A DNA stretch of 64,000 nt from Hordeum vulgare subsp. vulgare (lineage: Eukaryota > Streptophyta > Magnoliopsida > Poales > Poaceae), in contig NC_058519.1 of assembly GCF_904849725.1 (NCBI RefSeq), positions 181,277,703 to 181,341,702 on the forward strand, written 5' to 3'. The notes below the pieces were generated by a model. It was not told the origin of the DNA. It did no database searches and saw nothing but the letters and a program-made list of their open reading frames with translations. Of this stretch, positions 12,249-25,517 are shown piece after piece; position 1 is the first letter of the stretch, and every line of letters begins with the position of its first letter. The translations under genes and the position numbers were made by a program.

Positions 12249-12820
12249 TGATACGTCTCCAATGTATCTATTATTTTTGCTTCTTCCATGCTATTATATT
12301 ATTATACTTGGATGTTTTTATTATCGTTTTAGACCTTTTTATATCATTTTTGGGGACTAACCTATTAACTTAGTGCCAAGTGCCAGTTCCTATTTTCTGC
12401 CTTGTTTTTGTTTCGCAGGAAATCAATACCAGATAAGATCAAATCGTCCCAAAACTTTTTGAGGATTGTTTATTGAAGATAAGGATCACCTGGAACTTGG
12501 AGGACAAGGAATATCTTGTCGGAGGGCCCCACACAACACCAGGGCGCGCCCTGATATTGTGTGGGGCCCTCCACACTCCATTTTCCCTACGTCCTCCACT
12601 ATAAATTCAGCAATATTCCAAAACCCTCAAGGGAGTCCATGAAATACTTTTTTCCGCCGCCGCAAACCTGCATTCTCACTAGATCCCATTTGGAGGCCTT
12701 TTCTGGTACTCTCCGGGAGGGAAAACTCATCACGAAGGGGCTCTACATCAACCTTGCCGCCTCTCCGATGATGCGTAAGTAGTTCACCACAGACCTACGG
12801 GTGCATAGGTAGTATCTAGA

Positions 12821-12855
<35 letters not shown>

Positions 12856-13798
12856 GTGTGTGTATCTCAATACAACGGTCTCCATGATCTTCATGGAGAT
12901 ACATTCAATGTAATGACATTGTGTGGTGTGTCTGTTAGGATCCGATGAATTGTGAGTTTACGATCATATCTATCCTTGTTTTATTTGAGTTCTTTGCTGA
13001 TATCTTTTATGCATGATTTAGTATAGCCTTGTATTTCTTCTCTGGAGTTTTGGTTTGGTTTGGACAACTAGATTAGATCTTCTTGCAATGGGAAGAGGTG
13101 CTCGCTAATGGGTTCAATCTTGCGGTGTTCAGTCCTAGTGACAGAAGGGGAGTTGATACGCATGTGTTGTTGCCATTAAGGATAACAAGTTGGGATGAAT
13201 TCTTATATGCTTTTGTCTTGACTACATCATGTCATCGTTCTTAATGCATTACTTCGTTCTTATGAACTTAATACACTAGATGCATGTTGGATAGCGGTAG
13301 ATATGTAAAGTAATTGTAGTAGATGCAGGCAGGAGCCGGTCTACTTGATTTGGATGTGATGCCTATATCATGATCATTTACTTGTCTATCTTCATATTTA
13401 TTTTCTTTTCTATCAATTGCCCAACAGTAATTTGTTTACCCGCCGTATGCTATTTTCTTGAGAGGGATGCCACTAGTGAATCCTATGGCCCCCGGGTCTA
13501 CTTTTATTATAAGATCAATCTTGTTAACTTATAAAAAATACCAAAAATACTTGCTGCACTTTTTTAATCTTTTATTTATTTATCAATCTATCATATATCA
13601 TTTAATCTTGTTTCTTGACCGCCGAGAGATTGATAACCTCTCGTCTGCGTTGGGTGCGAAGGTTTACGTTGTGTGTGCACGTGTCGGTGTTTCTTGGTTC
13701 TCCTACTGGATTGAAAACCATGGTTTCTTAACTCGGGGAAATACTTACTCTATTGTGCCGCATCATCCTCTTCTCTTCGGGGATAAAAATCCAACGCA
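12249..13798 (+). repeat. Athila-type Gypsy LTR, second copy on the plus strand
   Basis: It begins TGATACGTCTCCAATG right after a polypurine tract. It runs through 'gtagttcaccacagacctacgggtgcatag' (about 12780) and 'ggatccgatgaattgtg' (about 12940) and ends near 'ccaacgca' at 13798. After the end comes 'gttcacaagtagcaagg', which in intact elements lies between the LTR and the primer site. The following sequence instead jumps into the middle of another LTR of the same family. Confidence 0.7.
12825..12866. repeat. (CT)n/(GT)n microsatellite
   Basis: A run of TCTCTC interrupted once by TCTATC, then a short GTGTGTG tract. It lies inside the Gypsy LTR. Confidence 0.9.
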
Positions 13799-13818
13799 GT
13801 TCACAAGTAGCAAGGATC

Positions 13819-14249
13819 GATCACGGAGGGCCTCTTCATCAACCTTGGTGCCCTCGTGATGATGTGTGAGTAGTTCACCACAGACCAACATGCCCGTAGT
13901 TAGTATCTAGATGGACATCTCTCTCTCCTCATCTTTAGTACAATGATCATCGCATCTTTACTTTATCCGATATAATTGTTTTGTATGGTGTGTTTGTTGG
14001 GATCCGATGAATTGTGGGTTTATGTTCAGATTATTCACGAAAAAATTTGAGTCTTCCCTGAGTTCTATAATTCCTATTTGCATGATCATCATAGCTTCGT
14101 AATTCTCTCCGATGTAGTGATTTGTTTTAGCCAAGTAGTTAGGTATTTGCTCAGTGAGCGGTGCGTTGTAGTGGGTTCAACGTGACGAGTTTCTATATCC
14201 CAATGATTTTGTTGCTGGCATTAGGGATAAAACGATGGGGTTTATTCAT
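13819..14249 (+). repeat. Gypsy LTR relic, piece 1 of 3 (5'-truncated)
   Basis: This is homologous to the middle of the LTR at 12249-13798, starting at the equivalent of about 12735: both carry 'gtagttcaccacagacc' and 'ggatccgatgaattgtg'. The first ~480 bases of the LTR are missing. It breaks at 14249 where a solo LTR begins, and resumes at 18051. Confidence 0.7.
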
Positions 14250-15593
14250 TGTGACGCCCTCGGCTTAATCGTACGCTAATCATACACGCAATGCGTACGA
14301 TCAAACCCAAGGACTCACGGGGAGATATCACAACACAACTCTAGACACAAATAAAATAACATCAGCTTCATATTACAAGCCAGGGGCCTCGAGGGCTAGA
14401 ATACGAAAGCTCGATAAACACACGAGTCAGCGGAAGCAACAAATATCTGAGTACAGACATAAAACATGGGGTGCCTTAGAGAAGGCTAGCACAAAAGATA
14501 CAACGATCGAACGAGGCGAGGCCTCCTGCCTGGGAACCTCCTAACTACTCCTGATCATCAGCGGCCTCCACGTAGTAGTAGGCACCGTCGGGGTAGCAGT
14601 CGTCGGCGGCGGGGACCTCCATCTCCTGGGCTTCATCATCTGGTCGCAGCAAACGGATCAAGGGAACAAGAGGGGAGCAAAGCAACGATGAGTACTCATC
14701 CAAAGTACTCGCAAGTCTTACATCAGAACTATTCTAATTATGCATCAGTATCAAAGAAGGGGGTTATATGTGGACTGACTGCAGCAATGCGAGAAAAGAG
14801 AGAGAAGGCCTAGTCCTATCGAAGACTAGCATCTTCAGGGTCTTGCAGCAACAGACGAGAGTAGAACAGGGGTAACACATTAATAGTCATATTGTTGCAG
14901 CAAAATAATAAAGTGAGGTCACGCCTAAAGATCCTCCCTCGACTCCCTGCGAGGAAGCAATCCCGAGGCAAACTGGTGATCCAGTTAAGTAACAATTGTA
15001 GTTGTAAAAGATCGGGGCACAACTCCAAGTCGTCCTGTAACCGTGGACACGGCTATCCGAATAGTTAATTTTCATCCCTGCAGGGGTGCACCACATGTCC
15101 CGTCACGCTCGATAACACTCTGGCCGGACATACTTTTCTGGGTCCTGCCCGGCCTCGGAATATCGACACGTCGCAGCCCCACCTAAGACTAATCAGAGAG
15201 GCCAGCCCGCCGGTCTAAATCCTAAGCACAAAGGGTTCGTGGACCCAGTTCCCCTTCACGCTCCTGCACGTGGCGTGGGCGGCCGACGTCAGTCCTAGCA
15301 TCCCTTAATCACAAGCGCGATGCATCTCGGGACCACTCGGGCGCGCGCCGCTACACTGCTGGCATCTGAAAAGCTTCGGCTGATACCGCGACGTCGAGTA
15401 CCCATAATTCTTCCCGCGTAGCCGGTTAGCGCGAAAAGGTCTCCGACCAACCCAGATCAAATACCCAAATCCATTAGCATTTTAATTAGGCCATCAACAC
15501 AGTCTCACGGGAATCCACCCGGCTTACAACTAATCACCAATGATCCCAGTAACATGGTCGAGTAACTGTGTGGTTGTAACATCGGGGGAATCC

Positions 15594-15796
15594 GAGGTAT
15601 CACCCTCGTTGGATTCCGAGCGACGTACCCGTCAAGGTGGGCTTAGAGGAATCACCCTCGGGGGTCCCACACTCGCGGGGTGGCACGACAGAGGCGTCAT
15701 CGGGAATGGTGAAAGAGGAATCACCCTCGATAACCACGACCGACTAGCTATACTACAGAGATATCATCAGGAGTACATAGCGAGGTGTCACCCTCG
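15594..15796. repeat. Four spaced copies of GAGG(A/T)(A/G)TCACCCTCG
   Basis: Copies of the 15-mer start at 15594, 15646, 15715 and 15782, spaced 52, 69 and 67 bases apart, inside the solo LTR. The ends GAGG and CCTC are complementary, so each copy is a weak inverted repeat. Confidence 0.7.
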
Positions 15797-16941
15797 GTAC
15801 CCGATAGTATCTCTCTAGCGTCGTACAACGAAGGGGGGGTGAATGTGCTGTGTCAGGTCTGGCTCGTCGATCAGAGATCGAGATTTGAAAACAAGCGGGG
15901 CAACTGAGCTACGGGGTCAGAGGGGATGACTGCTCCACCTATACTAAGCATATTAAAGGTACACGACTGAAAGTAGCAGTTCATCAAAAACAGGCTATGC
16001 ATCAGATATAGGAGCTAACTACAACAGTAGCAAAATACTAATGCAAGAAGTAGGAAGAAAGGCATAGGCGATATAGGAATGATCAAGGGGAGTTTGCTTG
16101 CCTTGCTGCTCTGCGGCAAAGGGCTGATCGGCAGGGTCGTAGATGTACCCAGCAGCAGCGTCAGCCTCGGGGTCTACCGGGAAGAAGAGGGGGAAGAAAC
16201 AATAAATAATAGCATCGATGCAACACAAAGCATGACATGGAAAGATGCAGGCTAGACATGAACTAATGCAGCAACATCCGTCATAGACGGTTCGGAAGAA
16301 TATCTGACGATATTTTCCGGGTCTCGGGCTACTACCGGTTATACTGGAAACGATGGAAAAGTTCCATGTTTGCTATGCTAGGGACGCGTGACACACGAAC
16401 GGGCCGTGTATCCGGGTTCGTCTCGTTTTGCTAATCAACTTTCATGTTGAAAATATTTTGATCTGACTTACGGATTATTTTATATTAATTTTCAAAGTTT
16501 TATTAATTATTTAGGAATTAAAAACAGATTTAAAAGAGTTAATAAAATTCCAATATGACATCATCGCGATGTCAGGCTGACATCAACATTTGACCGGTCA
16601 ACTGACCAGCGGGTCCCGAACGTCATAGGCACAAGTTTTTATTAAGATTAATTATTTATTAATCAGATTAATTCAACGAGGGACCCACGTGTCATACTCT
16701 AATTATGTTAATTAATTATTTTAACTAATATATCTATTTATTTATTTATTTAATAAAAACATTATTTTTTTATTATTTATATTAACTCTCGCGTGGGGCC
16801 TCCCTGTCATAGACAGCGGGTGCATTGGCCCCACCGGTAAGTGACCCTAGGCCATTTACTCATCTTTTTTATTAGATACCTAACCGTGCAAATACCGTAT
16901 TCCTCTAAATATCCATATACGCAAATACATACATCACATCT

Positions 16942-16966
16942 CATACATACATACATACATACATAC
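16942..16966. repeat. (CATA)n microsatellite
   Basis: Six consecutive CATA units within the Gypsy solo LTR. Confidence 0.9.
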
Positions 16967-18050
16967 GCATTTAATACATCATTTATTTTATTATTTTCTC
17001 TCAACACTCTCATCTCTCTCTCTGTTAACAGACAAAGAACTCTGTGCTAACTCCACCTAGAAGAACCGAAAGTTCAAATCCTCCTACCGGAGTCTACCGT
17101 CGACGGATCGAGGTCCTGTTTGCCGGAACGGAACCGAGACGGTGAGGAGATCGACACGGTGGGAGGAGCCCGAGGAGGGGCTCACCAACGGTGACGAGAC
17201 GGCCCGGTGAAGCCGGATTTCGCACGAAGGTGACGGTGGAGACGGCGTGGTTCCGGTGGTGGAGGGGACGGTGATGATGGTGATGACGCGCCGGCGAGGG
17301 GGAGCCGGCCGGATCCGGTGAGGTGATGACGTCTCCCTGCCCGGTCCCTCCCGGACCGAGCGGGAGAAGGCCGACGGGGGCCGGGGGATGGCCGGCCGGT
17401 GGAGGCCGAGGCAGCCGGGGCCCGGCCGACGGGGCTCCCGGGGGCGGCCGGCGGGATGGAGAGCCGAGATGGAGGCGGCTCGCCGGCGGGAAGGAGGAGG
17501 GGCTCGCCGGCCGGGAGGATGAGGGGCCGCCGGGGGAGGAGGGTCGGTGGAGGGAGGCCGTGGGGCGCCGGGGGATAGGCCGCCGGCGGGAGGAGAGGGT
17601 CGTGGCGTGGGGGAGGCCGGCGGCGGGAGGGCCGACGGGAGGGAGGAGGAGGACGGATCTGGGAGGGAGATGGGGGCGAGGGTCACGGGAGGAGAGGAGG
17701 GATCGAGGGGAGGAAACCACGGGAGAGAGAGGGAGTTGCTCTCGTGGGTGGGGGTTGTCGGTGGGGGAGGGGGAGAGGACCGAGAGAGGGGGGGCTCTCG
17801 TGGGGGTAAGGGTGGGCCCCCCCCCCCACGAGGGGGAGGCTGGCGGCGGCGCTCAGGGGGGGAGGGAGTAGCGAGGGGAGGGGCTGCTCACCAGGGGGGG
17901 CTAGGGTTTGGCCGGTTGGGCCGGTGGGTGGCCCAGCTGGGCCGGGGGGAGTGGGGTTGCTTTTTTTTTTTGCCTTCTCTTATTATTTCTTTCTTTCCTA
18001 TTTATTTTACTATTTGATTTTTCTTTTTAAATACTTTCTTTTATTACACT

Positions 18051-18500
18051 TTCTCTCTGTTTTACTTAATACTCTAGATGCATGCTAGATAGTGGTCGAT
18101 GGGTGGAGTAATTGTAGTTGGTGTAGGCAGGAGTCGGCCTATTTGTTTATGGACATGATGCCTATATACACATGATCATTACCGTGAAAATCCCATAAAT
18201 ATTTGTTGTTCTATTAGTTGCCCAACAGTAATTTTCTTATCCACCATATGTTGCTTTCATGAGAGATGCCACTAGAGAACACTATGGCCCCCGGGTCTAT
18301 TCACTTATATATTCAGAAAACTTATAATTTCCTCCCTGTTATTATTTGTCTATTATTTTATTTTGCAATTCACAACTATCTACAATTATCTACACACCTC
18401 ATTCGCTTTCAAATAATGAGATCAAGGGGATTGACAACCCTCTTGCCCGTGTTGTATGCAAGTTGTCTTCTCTTTTGTGTGCAGCCCGTGAAGATGGTTG
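18051..18500 (+). repeat. Gypsy LTR relic, piece 2 of 3
   Basis: It resumes homology to the LTR at 12249-13798 from the equivalent of about 13265 ('ctagatgcatgctagatagtgg', 'gatgcctatata', 'atggcccccgggtcta'). It ends at the left target duplication GGTTG (18496-18500) of the Angela element. About 70 bases of the LTR equivalent to 13195-13265 are missing around the solo-LTR insertion. Confidence 0.7.
18496..18500. other. Left target site duplication GGTTG of the Angela-type element
   Basis: GGTTG directly precedes the LTR start at 18501 and is repeated at 27150-27154 directly after the other LTR. This 5-bp duplication proves a single insertion event. Confidence 0.95.
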
Positions 18501-20258
18501 TGTTGGGTAACGTAGCATAAATTCAAAATTTTCCTACGCATGTTCAGATCTTCCTATGGAGAGACTAGCAACGAGAGAGGGGTAAGAGCATCTTCATACC
18601 TTTGATGATCGCTAAGCGGAAGCGTTACTAGAACGCGGTTGATGGAGTCGTACTCGCGGCGATTCCGATCTAGTGCCGAACAACGGCACCTCCGCGTTCA
18701 ACACACGTGCAGACCGGTGACGTCTCCCGCACCTTGATCCAGCAAGGAGGAGGGAGAGGTTGGGGAAGATGTCCAACAACACGACGGAGTGCTGTCGGTG
18801 GAGAGACGACGTCTCCCGGCAGGGCTTCACCAAGCACCGGCGAAGAGGAGGAGGAAGAAGAGCAGGGTTGCGCCGAGGGAGAGGGAGAAGTCTCTTTTTC
18901 AAAGGCCAAAACCCCTCTATATTTATAGGAGGAGGGGGAGGGGGTGCGCCACCCCTAGGGTTCCCCCCTAGGGGGTGCGGCAGCCACCAGATGGGAGAGG
19001 GGGGCGGCGGCTAGGGTGGGAGGGGGTGTGGCGCACCACCTGGTGGGCCTAAGGCCCACCTGCGCCTAGGGTTGCCCCCTCTCCCCACCACTTGTGCATT
19101 GGGCTGGGTGTGGTAGGCGCATCAGCCTACCTAGGGGCTGGTTCCCTCCCGCACTTAGCCCATCTAGCCTCTTGGGGTCGTTGCCCCCCTCCGGTGGTCC
19201 CCCGGGACCACCGTGGTCCCGGTGGTCCCGGTACGTTACCGGTGACGCCCGAAACACTTCCGGTGTCCAAAACCATCCGTCCTATATATCGATCTTTACC
19301 TCCGGACCATTCCGGAGCTCCTCGTGGCGTCCGAGATCTCATCCGGGACTCCGAACAACTTTCGGTAACCTCGTACAATAATTCCCTATAACCCTAGCGA
19401 CATCGAACCTTAAGTGTGTAGACCCTACGGGTTCGGGAGAGAGGCAGACATGACCGAGACACCTCTCTGGCCAATAACCATCAGCGGGGTCTGGATACCC
19501 ATGGTGGCTCCCACTAGCTCCACGATGATCTCATCAGATGAACCACGATGTCAAGGATTCAATCAATCCCGTATACGATTCCCTTTGTCTGTCGGTATAG
19601 AACTTGCCCGAGATTCGATCGTCGGTATACCTATATCTTGTTCAATCTCGTTACCGGTAAGTCTCTTTACTCGTTCCGTAGCACGTCATCGTGTGACTAA
19701 CTCCTTAGTCACATTGAGCTCATGATGATGTTCTACCGAGTGGGCCCAGAGATACCTCTCCGTCACACGGAGTGACAAATCCCGATCTCGATTCGTGCCA
19801 ACCCAACACACACTTTCGGAGGTACCCGTAGTGCACCTTTATAGTCACCCAGTTACGTTGTGACGTTTGATACACCCAAAGCACTCCTACGGTATCCGGG
19901 AGTTGCACAATCTCACGGTCGAAGGAAAAGATACTTGACATTAGAAAAGCATTAGCATACGAACAATATGATCTAGTGCTAGGCTTAGGATTGGGTCTTG
20001 TCCATCACATCATTCTCCCAATGATGTGATCCCGTTATCAATAACATCTAATGCCCATGATCAGGAAACCATGATCATCTATTGACTAACGAGCTAGCCA
20101 ACTAGAGGCTTGCTAGGGACACATTGTGATCTATTCATTCACACATGTATTACTGTTTCCTGTTAATACAATTATAGCATGAACGATAGACGATTATCAT
20201 GAACAAGGAAATATGATAATAACCATTTTATTATTTCCTCTAGGGCATATTTCCAACA
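18501..20258 (-). repeat. 3' LTR of the Angela-type element (1758 bp)
   Basis: On the minus strand it starts TGTTGGAAATATGCCC at 20258 and ends CGTTACCCAACA at 18501. It is the longer of the two LTRs. Compared with it, the 5' LTR lacks three blocks. The copy at 59783-61547 also carries these blocks, so the long form is ancestral. Confidence 0.95.
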
Positions 20259-20275
20259 GTCTCCCACTTGCACTA
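20259..20275 (-). other. Polypurine tract of the Angela-type element
   Basis: On the minus strand the sequence AGTGCAAGTGGGAGAC lies directly before the 3' LTR. The same tract is at 61548-61564 and, on the plus strand, 57197-57212. Confidence 0.85.
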
Positions 20276-20290
20276 GAGTCAATAATCTAG

Positions 20291-23200
20291 TTACATTGTG
20301 ACGTATCGAACACCCATAGCATTATGGTGCTGATGATGTTTTGCTCGTGGAAGAGGTTTAGTCAATGGGTCTGCAATATTCAGATCCGTATGTACTTTAC
20401 AAATATCTATCACTCCACTCTGGACATGGTCCTGGATGGAGTTGTAGCGACGCTTGATGTGCTTCGTCTTCCGATGAAACTTGGGCTCCTTGGCTATGGC
20501 AATGGCTCTAGTGTTATCACAGAAGAGTGTCATAGGACCCGACGCGCTTGGAACCACTCCAAGGTCGGTAATGAGCTCCTTCATCCAAATTCCTGCATGA
20601 GCCGCTTATGAAGCAGCTATGTACTCCGCTTCACATGTAGATGCTGCCACGACTTCTTGCTTGCTGTTGCACCAGCTCACTGCCCCACCATTCAACACAT
20701 ATACATATCCGGTCTAAGACTTAGAGTCATCCGGATCTGTGTCGAAGCTAGCATCGACGTAACCCTTTACGACGAGCTCTTCGTCACCTCCATAAACGAG
20801 AAACATTTCCTTAGTCCTTTTCAGGTACTTAAGGATATTCTTGACCGCTGTCCAGTGTTCCGTACCGGGATCACGTTTGTACCTCCCTACCAAACTTATG
20901 GCAAGGTTTATATCAGGTCTGGTACACAGCATGGCATACATTAGAGAGCCCACGGCTGAAGCGTAGGGGACAGAACTCATCTTCTCTCTATCTGCTGCCG
21001 TGGTCGACGACTGAGTCTTACTCAATCTCATACCTTGTAAAACTGGCAAGAACCCTTTCTTTGAGTTTTCCATATTGAACTTCTTCAATATCTTGTCAAG
21101 GTATGTACTTTGCGAAAGACCTATGAGGCGTCTCGATCTATCTCTATAGATCTTGATGCCTAATATGTATGCAGCTTCTCCAAGGTCCTTCATTGAAAAA
21201 CTCTTGTTCAAATAGGCCTTTATGCTCTCCAACATCTCTATATTATTCCCCATCAATAATATGCCATCCACATATAGTACGAGGAAAGCTACAGAGCTCC
21301 CACTCACTTTCTTGTACAGACAGGCTTCTCCGTAAACCTGTATGAACCCAAACGCTTTAATCACCTCATTAAAGCGAATGTTCCAACTCCGAGATGCTTG
21401 CACCAGCCCATAGATGGAGCGCTGGAGCTTGCACACTTTGTTAGCACCCTTAGGGTCGACAAAACCTTCTGGTTGCATCATATACAACTCTTCCTTAAGG
21501 TTCCCGTTAAGGAACGCTGTTTTGACGTCCATTTGCCAAATTTCATAATCATAAAAGGCGGCAATTGCTAACATGATTCGGACTGATTTCAGCTTCGCTA
21601 CGGGAGAGAAAGTCTCTTCGTAGTCAACTCCTTGAATTTGCCGAAAACCCTTTGCGACAAGTCGAGCTTTGGAAACGGTTACATTACCGTTTGCATCAGT
21701 CTTCTTCTTGAAGATCCATTTATTTTCTATGGCTCGCCGGTCATCGGGCAAGTCCACCAAAGTCCATACTTTGTTCTCATACATGTATCCTATCTCGGAT
21801 TTCATGGCCTCAAGCCATTTGTTGGAATCTGGGCCCGCCATCGCTTCTTCATAGTTCGAAGGTTCACCGTTGTCTAACAACATGATTTCCATCACAGGGT
21901 TGCCGTACCACTCTGGTGCGGAGCGTACCCTTGTGGACCTTCGCGGTTCAGTAGCAACTTGATCCGAATCTTCATGATCATCATCATTAACTTCCTCTTC
22001 AGTCGGTGTAGGCGCCACAGGAACAACTTCCTGCGCTGCGCTACTTTCCTGTTCGAGAGGGGGTGTAATCACCTCATCAAGTTCTACCTTCCTCCCACTT
22101 ACTTCTTTCGAGAGAAACTCTTTCTCTAGAAAGGATCCGTTCTTCGCAACAAAGGTTTTACCTTCGGATCTAAGATAGAAGGTATACCCAATAGTTTCCT
22201 TAGGGTATCCTATGAATACGCATTTCTCCGCTTTGGGTTCGAGCTTTTCTGGTTGAAGCTTCTTCACATAAGCATGGCAGCCCCAAACTTTAAGAAACGA
22301 CAACTTAGGTTTCTTGCCAAACCATAGTTCATACGGTGTCGTCTCAACGGATTTAGACGGTGCCCTATTTAAAGTGAATGCTGCAGTTTCTAATGTGTAT
22401 CCCCAAAACGATCGCGGTAAGTCGGTGAGAGACATCATAGATCGTACCATATCTAATAAAGTGCGATTACGACGTTCAGACACTCCGTTGCGCTACGGTG
22501 TGCCAGGCGGCGTCAGTTGTGAAACGATTCCACACTTCCTTAGGTGTGTGCCAAATTCGTGACTCAAATATTCTCGTCCACGATCAGATCGTAGACATTT
22601 AATTTTTCTGTCACGTTGATTCTTAACCTCACTCTGAAATTCCTTGAACTTTTCAAACGTCTCAGATTTGTGCTTCATCAAGTAGATATACCCATACCTA
22701 CCCAAATCATCGGTGAGAGTGAGAACATAACGATAACCACAGCGAGCTTCAACGTTCATTGGACCACACACATCAGTATGTATTATTTCCAATAAGTCGG
22801 TTGCTCTCTCCATTATTCCTGAGAATGGAGTCTTAGTCATCTTGCCCATGAGGCACGGTTCGCATGTGTCAAATGATTCAAAGTCAAGAGACTCTAATAG
22901 TCCATCAGTATGGAGCTTCTTCATGCGCTTAACGCCGATATGACCAAGGCGGCACTGCCACAAGTATGTGGGACTATCATTATCAACTTTGCATCTTTTT
23001 GTACTCACACTATGAATATGTGTAACATCACGATCGAGATTCATCAAGAATAAACCATTCACCAGCGGAGCATGACCATAAAACATATCACTCATATAAA
23101 TAGAACAACCATTATTCTCTGACTTAAATGAGTAGCCGTCTCGCATTAAGCAAGACCCTGATGCAATGTTCATGCTTAAAGCTGGTACTAAATAACAATT

Positions 23201-24274
23201 ATTAAGGTTTAAAACTAATCCCGACGGTAGATGTAGAGGTAGCGTGCCGACGGCGATCACATCGACCTTTGAACCATTCCCGACGCGCATCGTCACCTCG
23301 TCCTTGGCCAGTCTCCACTTATTCCGCAGTTCTTGCTTTGAGTTGCAAACGTGAGCAACATCACTGGTATCAAATACCCAGGAGCTACTACGAGCGCTGG
23401 TAAGGTACACATCAATAACATGTATATCACATATACCTTTAACGTTGCCGGCCTTCTTGTCCGCTAAGTATTTGGGGCAGTTCCGCTTCCAGTGACCCTT
23501 TCCCTTGCAATAGAAGCACTCAGTCTCAGGCTTGGGTCCGTTCTTTTTCTTCTTCCCGGCATCTGGCTTACCGGGCGCGGCAACAGCTTTGTCGTCTTTC
23601 TTGAAGTTCTTCTTACCCCTGCCTTTCTTGAAACTAGTGGTCTTGTTGACCATCAACACTTGATGCTCCTTCTTGATTTCTACTTTTGCAGACTTGAGCA
23701 TCGAGTACAACTCGGGAATAGTTTTCTCCATCCCTTGCATGTTGTAGTTAAGCACAAAGCCTTTGTAGCTTGGTGGGAGAGACTGGAGGATTCTGTCAAT
23801 GATAGCATCATCCGGAAGTTCGACTCCAAGTGAAGTCAGACGACCGTGTAACCCAGACATTTTGAGTATGTGCTCACCGACAGAACTGTTCTCCTCCATC
23901 TTACAGCTGAAGAACTTGTCGGAGACTTCATATCTCTCGACACGGGCATGAGCTTGAAAAACTAGCTTCAGCTCTTGGAACATCTCATATGCCCCGTGTT
24001 GCTCAAAATGTCTTTGGAGCCCCGTTTCTAAACTATATAACATGCCACACCTGACCAGAGAGTAGTCATCACTCCGCGCTTGCCAGATGTTTAGAATGTC
24101 CTGGGCTGCTGCGGGAGCGGGAGGGTCACCTAGCGGCGCATTAAGGACGTAAGCCTTTTTAGCTGCTTCAAGGATGAGCTTCAGGTTGCGAACCCAGTCC
24201 GCATAGTTGCTACCATCATCTTTCAGCTTGTTTTTCTCTAGGAATGCGTTGAAGTTGAGGTTGACGTTGGACAT
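20291..24274 (-). pseudogene. Angela-type gag-pol polyprotein, one frame with three stops
   Basis: From ATG 24274 to the final stop at 20291 the frame spans 1327 codons with no frameshift. The gag zinc knuckle C-x2-C-x4-H-x4-C (CFYCKGKGHWKRNC) is near residue 252. The protease site near 299 reads D-T-S-D instead of D-T-G. Integrase follows with its H/C zinc site (RLGHIG...CEPCLMGK), first Asp in HTDVCGP, second in SDRGREY and Glu in VSERRNR. Reverse transcriptase has YVDG where YVDD is expected (about 21265), which removes a catalytic Asp. RNase H has DASFD and CEAEYIAAS. In-frame stops are a TAG at 22493 (from the Gln before RNGVSERR), a TAG at 20714 (from the Gln of SKSQTG) and a TAA near 20605 (from a Glu). 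The copy is therefore broken but otherwise well preserved. Confidence 0.95.
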
Positions 24275-25517
24275 CTACAATATTTGTAAAGACAACTTTT
24301 AGACTAAGTTCATGACAATTAAGTTCATTTAATCAAATTAAGTATGAACTCCCACTTAAATCTACATCCCTCTAGTCATCTAAGTGATACATGATCCATG
24401 TTGACTAACCCGTGTCCGATCATCACGTGAGACGGACTAGTCACCATGGTGAGCAACTTCATGCTGATCGTATTCAACCATACGACTCATGTTCGACCTT
24501 TCGGTCTCTTGTATTCGAGGTCATGTCTGTACATGCTAAGCTCGTCGAGTCAACCTAGGTGTTTCGCGTGTGTAAATCTCGCTTACACCCGTTGTATGCG
24601 AACGTTAGAATCTATCACACCCGATCATTACGTGGTGCTTCAAGACAACGAACCTTCGCAACGGTGCACACTTAGGGGAATACGTTCTCGAAATTTTAAG
24701 AGGGATCATATTATTATGCTACCGTCGTTTTAAGCAATAAGATGTAAAACATGATAAACATCACAATGCAATCATATAGTGACATGATATGGCCATTATC
24801 ATCTTTGCTCTTTCGATCTCCATCTTCAGGCATCGCATGATCATCATCGTCATCAGCGTGACACCATGATCTCCATCATCGTGTCTCCGTGAAGTCGTCA
24901 CGCCAACTACTACTATCACTACTACTATGGCTAACCATTAGCAATGAAGTAAAAGTAGTAAGCACATGGCGTTGCATCTCATACAATAAATTAAGACAAC
25001 TCCTATGGCTCCTGCCGGTTGTCATACTCATCGACATGCAAGTCGTGAAACCTATTACAATAACATGATCATCTCATACATCATACATGCAACATCACAA
25101 CTTTGGCCATATCACATCACATGTCAAACCCTGCAAAAACAAGTTAGACGTCCTCTAATTGTTGTTGCAAGTTTTACGTGGCTGATTTGGGTTTCTAGCA
25201 AGAACGCCTTCTTACCTACATGACAGCCACAATGATGATATGCCAAAGCTATTTACCCTTCATAAGGACCCTTTTCATCAAATCCAATCCGACTAGAGTA
25301 GGAGAGACAGACACCCGCTAGCCACCTTTATGCACGATGTGCATGTCTGTCGGTGGAACCAGTCTCACGTAAGCATACGTGTAAGGTCGGTCCGGGCCGC
25401 TTCATCCCACAATACCGCCGGAAAAGAATAAGACTAGTAACGGCAAGCAAATTGACAAACCATCGCCCACAACTTTTGTGTTCTACTCGTGCATAGAATC
25501 TACGCATAGAAAACCTG
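24275..25517 (-). other. Untranslated leader of the Angela-type element
   Basis: About 1.2 kb lies between the primer site and the gag ATG. It has no convincing ORF. A long leader that holds packaging and dimerisation signals is usual for BARE/Angela elements; I see no specific signal I can name. Confidence 0.6.

Larger units (their letters stand above)
14250..18050 (-). repeat. Gypsy solo LTR, minus strand, about 3.8 kb
   Basis: On the plus strand it starts TGTGACGCCCTCGG and ends near TTTTATTACA, consistent with TG...CA ends read on the minus strand. The blocks 'caagccaggggcctcgagggct', 'gagtcagcggaagcaacaa' and 'ggacacggctatccgaatagtt' are ones I associate with a common Triticeae Gypsy LTR. 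It has no internal region, primer site or polypurine tract, so it is a solo LTR. It sits inside the LTR relic 13819-14249/18051-18500. No clean target duplication is visible. The region 17084-17900 is extremely G-rich on the plus strand and produces long false Gly/Arg or Pro/Arg ORFs on both strands. Confidence 0.7.

Noticed and set aside
17084..18017. Long ORFs of 156-208 codons on both strands
   Set aside because: The DNA is extremely GC-rich LTR sequence. The peptides are low-complexity Pro/Ser/Arg or Gly/Arg, and frames are open on both strands together.
18707..18971. Overlapping plus-strand ORFs repeated at 25737-26010
   Set aside because: They are antisense LTR frames rich in Gly/Arg/Glu from a GAGGAGG-type run. 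Unlike the frame at 19414 they show no homologous counterpart in the diverged plus-strand element.
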